Both the position numbers and the translations under genes were made by a program. DNA of 20,000 bases from Conus ventricosus (taxonomy: Eukaryota > Mollusca > Gastropoda > Neogastropoda > Conidae): NCBI GenBank assembly GCA_018398815.1, contig CM031595.1, positions 49,463,071 to 49,483,070 of the forward strand, read 5' to 3'. How positions within the stretch are numbered: the stretch's first letter is position 1; every line of letters begins with the position of its first letter. Positions 1 through 9,464 of the stretch are shown here, piece by piece. Under the pieces are notes generated by a model. It saw only the letters and a list, made by a program, of their open reading frames with translations. It did not search any database and was not told where the DNA came from.

Positions 1-180
1 ACTGAGAGCTGGGCAAACTGGCAGACTGAGAGCTGGGTAAACTGGCAGACTGAGAGCTGGGCAAACTGGCAGACTGAGAGCTGGGCAAACTGGTAGACTG
101 AGAGCTGGGCAAACTGGCAGACTGAGAGCTGGGCAAACTGGCAGACTGAGAGATGGTAGACTGAGAGCTGGGCAAACTCG
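1..180. repeat. 24-bp minisatellite, about 7.5 copies, cut by window start
   Basis: The unit ACTGAGAGCTGGGCAAACTG plus GCAG repeats with a 24-bp period at 1, 25, 49, 73, 97 and 121. Copies are nearly identical (C/T in GGGCAA/GGGTAA, C/T in GGCAG/GGTAG). The copy at 145 is shortened to about 15 bp, and a final partial copy at 160 runs into unique sequence. The array starts at the first base, so its true length is unknown. The period is a multiple of three, so frames stay open, but nothing suggests a protein. Confidence 0.95.
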
Positions 181-506
181 AAGAGCACTCGGGACATCTC
201 AGACCTCTGCCAAGACAAACGGAAGCTGGATCTGCCCTTTGATCCAGATCCGCAACGCACATCCACATCAAAATGTGACAGCTTTATTCCTGGACTGTGC
301 TCCATCTTTCCACCAAGTTGATGTAAAATCGGGTTAGTAGTGTCCGTGTTGTTGCGCTGACAAAGCACAAAAACAAACAATCGTGACAAACAAACAAACC
401 AACCAGCAAAACAATCGTGGATGAAAATCTAATCTCCGTGGGAGGAGGTAACAATAGGAGCAAAAAGATCGTGCATGCAGGCCGACCAACAGCTGGAAAA
501 GTAACT
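181..506. other. No gene seen; unique sequence with a small inverted repeat
   Basis: No open frame or RNA gene is recognisable. A 7-bp perfect inverted repeat (CTGGATC 226-232, GATCCAG 241-247) surrounds an 8-base loop. Around 366-415 the sequence is AAAC-rich, and the short phrase ACAATCGTG occurs twice. This is the 3' flank of LINE copy A (the element is on the minus strand). Confidence 0.6.
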
Positions 507-518
507 GAGAGAGAGAGA
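507..518. repeat. (GA)6 tract abutting the LINE A 3' tail
   Basis: Six GA units lie immediately before the hexamer tail of LINE copy A. They mirror the (GA)21 tract at 5462-5503 on the other side of the element and may be part of the same pre-insertion microsatellite. Confidence 0.8.
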
Positions 519-575
519 TACGGATACGGATACGGATGATTTATTCAATATAGGCCACGGCCCCTTATGAAGGGG
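517..575 (-). promoter_or_regulatory. LINE A 3' end: stem-loop, AATAAA and ATCCGT repeats
   Basis: On the minus strand the element ends with a 6-bp perfect hairpin (CCCCTT-CAT-AAGGGG, 561-575), then AATAAA (540-545), then about 3.5 copies of the hexamer ATCCGT (517-537). In several LINE clades a 3' stem-loop followed by short tandem repeats is the RNA feature recognised by the element's own reverse transcriptase. That role is inferred here. The AATAAA could serve as a polyadenylation signal or may simply be part of the conserved tail. Confidence 0.75.
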
Positions 576-704
576 TGGATTAAACATGTACAAAAAGTGA
601 TAACATAAACATATCAGAAAAAAAGGAATGAAAAACAGTACTTAATCAAGAACATGCTAAGTTCCGGCGTTTATAAGCTTTATATAAGTACAATGCAAGC
701 TTTT

Positions 705-1716
705 TTACAACATTTTCTTTGTGCAAGATATGAGTAAGATGAGTCTAAACAAGGATGGTTGTCGATAATAACTAGGAGGGATGAATTCATCTCTAAGATC
801 ACTCAAGGCAGTACACTGCAGTACAAAATGAACTTCATTTTCACACGCGTTTTTGCATAATGGACAGGTAAGATCAGAAATGGAATGTTGCCTGTAACGA
901 AAATGATGAACTAAGATATCCGATATTCCAAATCTAACCTTGTCACTATAAATTTCAGATGTCTTTCCATTTTCATTGACAAGTAAGTCGGAATACAGTG
1001 TGAGGAGTTATATTGTCTATACAAATCAAATCTAGTACTATCATTCATGTGGGAATTCCATTCTTGCCATCTGATATCAACCAGCCTGGTACGGAGCGTT
1101 CGAATAAAGGTCGGTTCATCTCCTACTCCCTGATTTAACCAGGCATAACCGAAACCCAGTTCTTGTAATCTAATTCTCATTTTGTGGCCCAGTTTATTTT
1201 TCCCCTGGCATCTAGATTACACAGCATGTTGTAAGCTTTCTTCGGTAATCTACAATCATTCATTTGTAACAGTTTTAACCAGTACCTAACACATCTAACT
1301 GTGGAATTCAAGTATATTGGGTATCTGTTAGTTTCCCCGTAAACCAAATCATTGGACGTTTGTATTGAAACACCAAGAAACCTCTTCAGGGCAAATAAAT
1401 GGACTTTCTCACAATCGACTGCAGCTTTATCCAAACCCCAAATTTCAGCACCGTATTGAACAATGGGTTGTATTTGGGAGTCAAATAATTTCACAAATAC
1501 TTCGAATGACTGATTTCCCAAACTTGATAGTTTCCTCATTATACACAAAACAGCGTGCTTTGCTTTACTTGCAAGATCTTTACAAGCAAAGTTAAAGCTT
1601 AATCGGGTTGAAAAATAGATTCCAAAATATTTGTATACATTTACGACTGGCATAGTTATTCCGTTATAATTCCAGTGTTCTCTTGCTCCCAGTTTAGCCA
1701 CCCTTTCTGAATACAA
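705..1716 (-). other. LINE A ORF2 C-terminal region with CCHC motif
   Basis: After the reverse transcriptase comes a conserved-looking stretch (YGAEIWG, KRFLGVS, YWLKLL, 1716-1177), a second piece in another frame (1180-911), and then a C-terminal end in a third frame. That end contains CPLCKNACENEVHFVLQC near 860-810, which is C-x2-C-x8-H-x4-C and resembles a zinc knuckle of LINE C-termini. The frame ends at TAA 705-707. The function of this region in LINEs is probably RNA or DNA binding; that is family knowledge, not shown here. Confidence 0.8.
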
Positions 1717-2610
1717 TTATATTACTCTTCTGCATATTTACTTTCAGTTGTAGAGAAGCAGCAGCGCGCCCTAAATTATTCAACTGTGTTGTAGACCAAT
1801 AACTGTTTCAGATAACAAAACAACATCGTCTGCTAGAAGAAGAATAAACAGTTCTAAAAGGTCATCCGTAAATTGGGCTCCATGTCTACCATTATTTATA
1901 ACTTCAGATGTTAATTCGTTAATAAACAAAGAAAAAAGAATAGGACTACATACGTCACCTTGTTTAACACCACTAGTACACATAATATAATCTGTCAATT
2001 TCCCTCACTTCTTACTCTAGATTTTACACAATTATACATACTTACTATACATTTAAATAATTTACCATGAATACCATTTTTTAACAGAATAGGCCATAAA
2101 ATGCTTCTATTAATAGAATCGAAAGCTTTTTCAAAATCAATGAAAGCAACATATAGTTTACGATTGAAAGAGAATTGCTTTTGAATAAACGCCATCAGGG
2201 TAAACATATGATCAACAGTAGAATAATTACGTTTAAATCCAGCTTGGTATTCTCCCGTTAAGATTATTTTCCTCTACCCATTCCTGTAACCTACGGTTTA
2301 TGATAGTGCTATACAACTTACTAGAAGCATCACAAAGAGAAATGCCTCGGTAGTTATTGGGATTGTTTGCATTTCCTTTCTTGTACAGGGGTATAATAAT
2401 GGATTCTGACCAATTCTCGGGATAAATTCCTTTATAAAATAGAGAGTTGAAAAACGTTACTAGAAAATGCAAAATAGGATCAGATTTACTACAGTATTTC
2501 AAGAACTCTCCAACAATACCATCCGGTCCAGCAGCTTTATGGTGTTTGATTTTCCTCATGGCATACAAAACTTCTTCTTTGGAAATTGGGCGATTAAAAT
2601 ACATTTCAGT
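1640..2610 (-). other. Reverse transcriptase domain of LINE A ORF2
   Basis: The region reads in order: KAAGPDG and IPLYKKGN, NYRGISL, then after a frame break IDFEKAFDS (motif A, first catalytic Asp), GVKQGDVCSPILF (motif B) and LLADDVVLLSE (motif C, the catalytic Asp pair, here LADD rather than the usual YADD or FADD). Thumb sequence NLGRAAASLQLKVN follows near 1770. These are hallmark motifs of non-LTR reverse transcriptases. Frame breaks lie near 2230, 1996 and 1790, and the GG-LGARE junction near 1700 is also shifted. Confidence 0.93.
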
Positions 2611-3229
2611 TTTCTTCATTGTGTTCACATCGTAATATACCATCAACAATTGTGTTATTAGTCAGTAGTGTTTTAAAATGGTCGAACCAAGTATCTATAC
2701 TGATGCTATTTGGAGGTTGATTTTGTTTTAAAGAAATCTTTTTCACAGTGTCCAAAACTGTTTTTGACTATTTACAGATGATAATAATTCCGACATTAAA
2801 TTTTCATTAAACTGTTTCCTCTTTCTCTTTTGTAAATGCTTATATTCACGTCTTGCCTTACAATACTCGTGGACGATCTTCAGCGTCATGCGAACGCAGC
2901 GATTTATTCAGCAATCCACGAACATGTGATTTACAGGCTCTGCACTCTGCATCAAACCAGTCTTTAGGTCTGTCACTTTTCGTACATCTTACTTGTTTTT
3001 TCATGCATTCCCCAGCTTCCCTTATACATATATTAAAGTGACACAGTGCTTCGTTAATGTCAAAATCAATTAAGCTGATTGCAAATGCCATTTTATCCTG
3101 TAAATGTTTTGACGTTATATTATCACAGAATACACCTATATAATCATCATTCCACACATATTTTTCCATGATAAAGCTATTCGTATCTAAACTAGTATTT
3201 GGGTTATCTTCACGATTGACATGAAATTC

Positions 3230-4035
3230 AACAGGCAAATGGTCTGATTCAATACGTTCACACACGTTCAGCACACACGAATCACTTAAACACGCAAATA
3301 ATTCACAAGACATCATAAAATAATCATTAACACTGCAACCATTTTCTGACACGTATGTGTAGCGACCTTCAAGGTCCCCATGACACAAGCCATTAAGTAT
3401 ACACAAATCTACAGCAGTACACATATTCAACAACAACTTACCTAATTATTCAACGATTTATCCTGGGAACATCTACCAACATTTAATGGATGACTCGCAC
3501 ATTGCAACTCGAAAATATTATCATTATCTACTCTCTGACAAACATGTGAAATGTTAGAAGTTCTGCTGTTCATATCTCCACACAACAACACATACACGTC
3601 ATTATAAGTCAATATACAATCAGTTATGTAATCCTCCAGAAGCGCTATACCATTTTCAGTCTCGAAATAAACATAATACGGGCGAACCCTCAGGAGGTAC
3701 ATAGGAAATAAATATATAGAACATCTTTGTCCAGATCAAACAAGTCCTTTTTAATACGAAATGCACCACAGTTTCGAGATTTGATATGAACTTGTTCAAC
3801 ATATGGTAAAAAGTCATTTCTAATCAGACATACTAAACCACCAGATCGCCTCCCCTGAGTCGTAAATTTACTGCAGGAACACAAACTGTTGAAAATCCAG
3901 CAAATATGTTTAGAATTAAATTCCTCAAGAAATGTTTCTACTAGACATATAAAATCAAAAGAGCAAACATACGAAACAAAATCCTTATCATTAAGTTTAG
4001 ATAATAGACCATTAACGTTCCAGTGCAGAAAGGAA
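3230..4035 (-). other. APE-type endonuclease domain of LINE A ORF2
   Basis: Motifs in order on the minus strand are WNVNGL (catalytic Asn, about 4020), a VET segment (Glu, about 3938), GRRSGGL and then GDMNSR in the next frame. GRYTYVS, VNDYF and SDHLPV (catalytic Asp-His, about 3245) follow in a third frame. This is the standard motif series of apurinic/apyrimidinic-like endonucleases of LINEs, which nick the target strand to prime reverse transcription. Frame breaks fall near 3695 and 3440, so no single product can be made. The spacing between motifs is normal for the family. Confidence 0.9.
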
Positions 4036-4341
4036 ACGGCGCGTTTTTCTTTATTGCCAGTAACAGAATTCAAAACATTATTATGCAATCGATCACTCGG
4101 CAACGTTTCATCTTTTCCAGCCACTGAAACAGGCTCTCCTCCACGAATCAGTTCAGCACACGGCAAACCACAGCACGCCCCCTCAACGACAGAATCACAG
4201 TTCACGTTGTCATTCACAAAATCACGTGCGGGCTTCGTGTCACTCACAAGCACACCCGCGATGACACCGGTGTCACGTCACCTGTTGCCTCCTGGCTGAA
4301 TTCTCCGCGGAGGAGATGTTACGCAGGGACCGGCCGTCTAC

Positions 4342-5336
4342 CTATCTGGCTTCTACCAGTCTCTCCACGTTGTCCACAGAGAACTTCTTGCCGTCGATTA
4401 ACAGGTAGTCATAAATCATTGTCACTCTCTTTCCTTCCTGTCGTGCTTTCTTCAGGTGGGGTGTCAGTCTTCGTCGAATGTCTCTCACACCTCTGGAGAA
4501 GTCCTCGTTGATGAAGACATTCTGTCCTCGGAGATTCGTTTGGATTCAGAATGTCCACTTTCTGTTTATAGAACGTACATCGTGCGATGATTGGCGAGTC
4601 CTGCTTCCCGTTCAGTCGATGTACCCTGTCAAACTCGATGGTGTCTGTCAAGCCAAGCTTGTCGGTAATCAGGTCATGGAGCATTCCTTCGGAAATGGCG
4701 TTGGTTTCATTTTCTCTTCGAGGAAGTCCATAGAACAGAAGATTGTTACGTTTAGAACGCCCCTCCAAATCGTCGATCTTCTTGTCGCATTCAGTCACTC
4801 TCTTCATCAGATCGATGTTGCACGTTTTCAGTTCCTGTTTTCTTTCTTCAGCTCACTAATCTCTTCTTTCAGTGCCCTAATTTCGTTTTGCATAGCCAAA
4901 TTATCGTCACGCAAGTCACGGATTTCCTTCTTCACATCATCCATCTTTGCGTTCATTTGATCGCCTATCGTTTTCATGGTCGCCACAACATCAGTCAGGG
5001 TCAGATTCAGGGGCTGGGAGGTCACAGAGGCCAGGTTTTCCATGCTGACTCTGCGACTTGCTCCTGCACTGGTCAACCGTGACTGTCGTGTACTGCCCTT
5101 TCCTGGAAGAGGGTTGGGTCCTGGATTACTCTCTATGTCCCACAGCGCAGGAGCAAACTGCCCCAGAACAAATAGGAGAGGAGCAATCCAAAGGTGACAC
5201 CGTCTCCTCTCCGTGCAAGTCTTACAATGGCGGCACGCATTTCTAGCTTGCTCTTGGCCCTTTTGGGCATGAAATTAATGTATACTGCCAAAAAGCAGCC
5301 ACACACGCATCTAAAGTCTGTTGCCGCCGACGGCAT
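4342..5336 (-). pseudogene. LINE A ORF1 (nucleic-acid-binding protein), frameshifted
   Basis: The likely start is the ATG at 5336, with G at -3. A second in-frame ATG is at 5272. The protein begins with a basic stretch (MPKRAKSKLEMRAA), then a hydrophobic segment (FGLLLSYLFWGSLLL), and then reaches a 2A-like motif after a one-base frame change at 5139-5141. Next, in another frame, come MENLAS, a long charged heptad-like coiled coil (MDDVKKEIRDLRDDN onward, about 4950-4830), RRM-like L1-ORF1 features (NNLLFYGLP, FDRVHRL), and then, after a shift near 4540, VFINEDFS and ARQEGKRV. The stop is TAG 4342-4344. The order coiled coil, RRM, C-terminal domain matches L1-type ORF1 proteins that trimerise and bind element RNA. 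At least three frameshifts make it a pseudogene. Confidence 0.85.
5116..5139 (-). other. 2A-like ribosome-skipping motif (DIESNPGP) in LINE A ORF1
   Basis: Minus-strand codons 5139-5116 read DIESNPGP, an exact match to the D(V/I)ExNPGP core. It is preceded by a leucine-rich hydrophobic run. In the ATG frame the residues before it are LLLRCG, giving the usual glycine before the aspartate, but that frame is one base off at the CCC at 5139-5141. In the frame that reads the motif directly, the preceding residue is Trp. 2A-like sequences near the N-terminus of ORF1 are known in APE-type LINEs of sea urchin and other invertebrates. Confidence 0.8.
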
Positions 5337-5458
5337 GGCACTTCACTACAGTCACTGCCAGACACAAACACTGGAAAACGTCACTGCACCACTGTACCAC
5401 AGATTCAAACCGAGAGAATATGCAACACGTCTGCGCACATGAACAGCTGATTACTCCC

Positions 5459-5461
<3 letters not shown>

Positions 5462-5503
<42 letters not shown>
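5462..5503. repeat. (GA)21 microsatellite at the inferred 5' end of LINE A
   Basis: This is an uninterrupted GA dinucleotide tract. It borders the 5' side of LINE copy A and matches the (GA)6 at the 3' side. Confidence 0.97.
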
Positions 5504-5505
<2 letters not shown>

Positions 5506-5979
5506 AGATTAATGGACGATACGTGACACACGTCCATCTGAAGTCACGCCCCCGTAAAGGTCGAAGACATGACCACATGCAACTTATTTCCTCCCGACCA
5601 TACTGCGTCACGAAGTTATCCTCCACATCCTCCTGGGTCAATATAGGCATTAAAGGGACAACGATCCTAGAAAAGTGGAGAAGGGATGGAGTTCTGGGCA
5701 ACGTTACACTGATAGCACCAGGACGACACAAGTTTACATTGGAAATGAAAATGCCACGCACACTCAGGGTTCTAACGCTAAACTTTCTGAACGCGAAGTC
5801 ATTATGTTCGGACCAAATAACTCCGGCGCACACAATACCAACAAAAACAAAACAAGAAAAAGAAAAGAAATAAGCCTAGCTTTTGAGACTCGCTTACGGA
5901 GAATACAAAGCTCTCAGTCTTTGCTGGCCACACCCATCGTATATTACAGACACCCCCATCCTCATCCCTTAACATATAC

Positions 5980-5981
<2 letters not shown>
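5504..5981. other. No gene seen; unique sequence
   Basis: Mixed-composition sequence without a recognisable protein, RNA gene or mobile element. Open frames across it run into the neighbouring GA and CA repeats and look like chance. Confidence 0.55.

Positions 5982-6043
<62 letters not shown>
5982..6043. repeat. (CA)31 microsatellite
   Basis: Perfect CA dinucleotide tract of about 31 units. Confidence 0.98.
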
Positions 6044-6045
<2 letters not shown>

Positions 6046-6521
6046 CGATCGCACGCGCACGCTAGCGACATGTTGTTCGCTCTGTTTACCGAAACTTTCA
6101 CCGTGTCGTTTTCGTTATCATCAAAAGTTTTACGACCTACAGTAAAGTCCGAGGAAAACTGATGTCTCAAGAGCCTCTAACTTTGAGCTTGTAGCATAAC
6201 GGATTCTTCAGCAAAAGTAGAATGCCTATTTTTTCCGCGCCTCCTTTATCCTTCTTCCATTTCCTGTATTTCCGCGAACTTCTCAGCAGAAGTCGAACAT
6301 CTCACGTCTCCGGGCTGATGTGCACACGGATGAGTCAGAAAGGCGGAGGAAGAAGAATTAAGGGGGACGGAGGTGGGGTGTTGGGGACTGCAAAGAGAAA
6401 GAGAGACAGGAGGGAGGGAGGAGGGTGGTACGCATTGTGCCTACGACTTGGTGTTCCAGCGTGTTGCGTGAAGACAGGTGTATTGTCTAGCCTGCTTCGA
6501 TGGCTAGCGGTGCGCAAAGAC
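6044..6521. other. No gene seen; unique sequence, purine-rich toward its end
   Basis: No recognisable gene. The region 6340-6425 is G- and A-rich (AGGGAGGGAGGAGGG) and leads toward the GA block. The 344-codon open frame starting at 6222 is open mainly because the GA repeat encodes Arg-Glu without stops. I do not treat it as a gene. Confidence 0.6.
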
Positions 6522-6544
6522 GGCGATGGAGAGAGAGAGAGAGG

Positions 6545-6633
<89 letters not shown>

Positions 6634-6682
6634 GAGAGACAGGAGAGGAGAGAGAGAGAGGAGAGAGAGAGAGACAGAGACA

Positions 6683-6722
<40 letters not shown>

Positions 6723-6723
6723 C

Positions 6724-6775
<52 letters not shown>

Positions 6776-6780
6776 AGAGA

Positions 6781-6813
<33 letters not shown>

Positions 6814-6827
6814 CACGAAGAGAGAGA

Positions 6828-6871
<44 letters not shown>

Positions 6872-6913
6872 AGAGAGAGAGAGAAGACAGGGATCAACAC
6901 TTTACGCAATGTT

Positions 6914-7009
<96 letters not shown>

Positions 7010-7072
7010 GAGCACTCTACGCAATGTCAGAGACAGAGAGAGAGAGAGAGAAAGAGAGAGACAGAGAGAGAA

Positions 7073-7141
<69 letters not shown>
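6522..7141. repeat. Long interrupted GA array with GACA sub-array and conserved islands
   Basis: About 620 bp dominated by GA, interrupted by GACA, GGA and GAAA variants. A pure (GACA)n stretch lies at 6968-7009. Three short non-repeat islands punctuate its right half: AACACTTTACGCAATGT (6896), AGCACTCTACGCAATGT (7011) and AGCACTCTACGC (7140), spaced 115 and 129 bp apart. The islands indicate tandem duplication of a compound unit, not simple slippage alone. A homopurine run covers 7076-7141. Confidence 0.95.
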
Positions 7142-7467
7142 CACTCTACGCAGCATCATACCTTACGGCAAGAGGAGCTGTCGTTACTCCCGGTCTGTCA
7201 ACCCTATCTCTGTCGCAGACACAACACTTGTCACAAAGTTACAATCTTTTTCCTAATGGACAGCTGAGTGCCAATTCGGAGCAGGGAAAACAACAACAAC
7301 AATAAAGAAGGATCCTGTGCATTCCCTCCTCCCCTACACTGGGAACATCTTGACTGACACTCCGCTTGGCTAGTTTGCTTGGATGTTCTGTCTGAGACGA
7401 ACTTTATGACCGTGGGAAAGGCTTGCCCTCCAGGTTCTCTGTTCAGGTACATCAGCCGAAGGAAAGG
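7142..7467. other. No gene seen; unique sequence
   Basis: Unique sequence between two microsatellite blocks, with no recognisable protein. A small (CAA)n patch lies at about 7290-7303. Confidence 0.5.
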
Positions 7468-7985
<518 letters not shown>

Positions 7986-8285
7986 AATATGAGATAGTGG
8001 GTAAACAAGTTTTCTTAACACTCAAGTGCTGACAGGTGTGTGCTAGGCCAATCTGTAGGTCAGTCATCTACTCAGTCCAAGAGCCCAGATCCCAACCTTT
8101 TCATTCCTTTTTTTTCTTTTCTCATTTCACGTATATTTACCGATAGCTTAACTAGGTGCACTTGAAGCCTCGTAACTTAGAAGCTGGGGGAGGGGGGGGG
8201 GGGGTGTAGCGTATATGGACCAGTCCCAATGCAGGGACGCCTCCTTCTTGGTGAACAGAAACTGTCAGTTTACTTATGTGACAAC
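7986..8285. other. No gene seen; includes a G run at 8185-8204
   Basis: Unique sequence with a T-rich patch (8099-8125) and a guanine-rich run near 8185-8204 (GGGGGAGG then about 11 G). No coding signal recognised. Confidence 0.5.
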
Positions 8286-8369
8286 CACGCTATTTTCAAG
8301 CCTTTAAAACAACCAGCTATGGGTCTTCACGCTATTTTCAAGCCTTTAAAACGACCAGCTCAGGGTCTT
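8286..8369. repeat. 42-bp tandem duplication
   Basis: The phrase CACGCTATTTTCAAGCCTTT continuing to GGGTCTT occurs at 8286 and again at 8328, a period of 42 bp. Only a few bases differ (ACAACC/ACGACC, CTATGGG/CTCAGGG). Confidence 0.92.
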
Positions 8370-9016
8370 TTCCGAGCATCGTAATAGACTTCGGCATCTC
8401 GTTTCAATTAGAGCCACGCTGGGACCCCGATGTTCAATGTAAGCGCAAAAATTCATCAAGGAGACTGCAACCCCACACCCTCTGCGGGACCCGCGCAACA
8501 AGCCGACACGGTCCTTCCGTGTGAAAGACTACACGAGAAAACAGATGGCTAACGTCACACAGCTGATGTCCTCCGGAAAGTGGACTCGCCCAAAGGAGGG
8601 GGTCCACAGCCCCGGGGAAAGCAGACGACAATGCCAGGATCTTTCCTGTTCAGAAAGACAAGCTGCTCACCGCTGGTCATTTGACGCCTGATCTTCCTGT
8701 CCACGGCTGTGTCCACCGAAATGGCTGTATAGGACACGGGGCAATTTCCACACTAATCTGATTGAAAAATCCCTGAGCGCCCGAAGTATTTCAGTACTAG
8801 TCTACGATACGAGATTGAGGTGATAGAATATCGAGAGATGCGGTGGCAAAAATAATGTAACGGTATCCATCAATGTCAGTGGACACTCGTTTGGGTGAAT
8901 ACAAAACGGGCCGAAGTGAAGCACGGTGTAACCGATATTTCAACACGGGAAGGAAACGGGAGGGAAGCGGGCAGAAGAAACTTGAACATGAAGATAGCGT
9001 AGAGCTTGTGCCTCGC
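8370..9016. other. Unique, balanced-GC sequence; one weak exon-like segment on the minus strand
   Basis: This stretch lacks simple repeats and has higher sequence complexity than its surroundings. On the minus strand a 54-bp segment (8724-8671) is bounded by an AG acceptor after a pyrimidine-leaning tract and by a GTGAGC donor. It reads ISVDTAVDRKIRRQMTS in one phase. I do not recognise the peptide, so no CDS is called. Confidence 0.35.
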
Positions 9017-9104
9017 TTCCATATTACAATGCTGCCAGAACATCAGAACTCGAAGGGCCCTTCCATATTACAATGCTGCCAGAACATCAGAACTCGAAGG
9101 GCCC
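9017..9104. repeat. Perfect 44-bp tandem duplication
   Basis: The 44 bases starting TTCCATATTACAATGCTGCC and ending GAAGGGCCC are present twice, back to back (9017-9060 and 9061-9104), with no difference seen. Identity suggests a recent duplication or an assembly artefact. Confidence 0.95.
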
Positions 9105-9464
9105 TGGGGGGAGCGTAGGCCTCCATCAAGGTCGAACAGATCTTGGAATTTTCTTTATCCTCAAGGCGAGTAACTGTTGGTACGGACTCATGCACTTTTT
9201 TTTTTAAAATATAAAAGGGTATGGAAAATACAAAATGTCAACGTTTATATCACCAGATACTTTTACTGTTCCATGAAAATGTTTCACATCATCGACAGTT
9301 ACCAACACGTGCGCAGTGACTTCATAGTGTCCATTTTCAGTGAACAAAAAAAAATGTTGCTGAAAGGATTTTTGATCCGCCCTTGGATCTATACCCGCAT
9401 CATGGATCCGCACAAAAGGTCAACGAGTTCGTCCCTGGTCCATATTCCCTCCTTCGCCCAAGTG
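9105..9464. other. No gene seen; AT-rich unique sequence
   Basis: Contains T and A runs (about 9196-9205 and 9347-9353). The open frames of about 70-97 codons here have no recognisable domain. Confidence 0.5.

Larger units (their letters stand above)
705..4273 (-). pseudogene. LINE A ORF2 (APE endonuclease / reverse transcriptase), frameshifted
   Basis: This is the remains of the retrotransposon polyprotein that nicks target DNA and copies the element RNA into it. Open pieces in order (minus strand) are 4253-3690, 3702-3442, 3436-2858, 2649-2233, 2207-1995, 1998-1780, 1716-1177 and 1180-911, then the end at TAA 705-707. They lie in changing frames, consistent with small indels, and two stretches (about 2857-2650 and 1780-1717) have poor continuity. 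The frame opens just after a TGA near 4274 and has no ATG upstream of the endonuclease motifs, so the original start is lost or non-standard. Catalytic motifs of both enzymes survive, which suggests a moderately young insertion. The domains are listed separately. Confidence 0.9.
517..5460 (-). mobile_element. Near full-length non-LTR retrotransposon (LINE copy A), degenerate
   Basis: Read on the minus strand, the order is a 5' leader (about 5460-5337), ORF1 (5336-4342), a short junction, ORF2 (about 4273-705) and a 3' UTR ending in a hexamer tail (704-517). ORF2 carries an APE endonuclease followed by a reverse transcriptase and a C-terminal CCHC motif. There is no RNase H domain. This architecture fits the APE-type LINEs of the CR1/L2/Rex1/Jockey broad group; I cannot fix the clade without a tree. 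Coding regions are split by several single-base frameshifts, so the copy is not autonomous as read. The 5' boundary is inferred from the (GA)n tract at 5462; the 3' boundary (the tail) is seen directly. No target-site duplication other than the shared GA repeat is visible. Confidence 0.9.

Noticed and set aside
1..180. A CRISPR array, considered because of regular repeats
   Set aside because: Repeats are contiguous with no unique spacers, and the sequence context is eukaryotic.
3889..4299. A plus-strand open frame of 136 codons
   Set aside because: It is antisense to the endonuclease region of LINE A and has no domain of its own.
6222..7267. Long open frames (up to 344 codons) across the GA array, rich in Arg-Glu
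   Set aside because: A GA repeat contains no stop codon in any plus-strand frame and reads Arg-Glu, so length is not evidence. There is no conserved domain and the same region is open in three frames and on the other strand.
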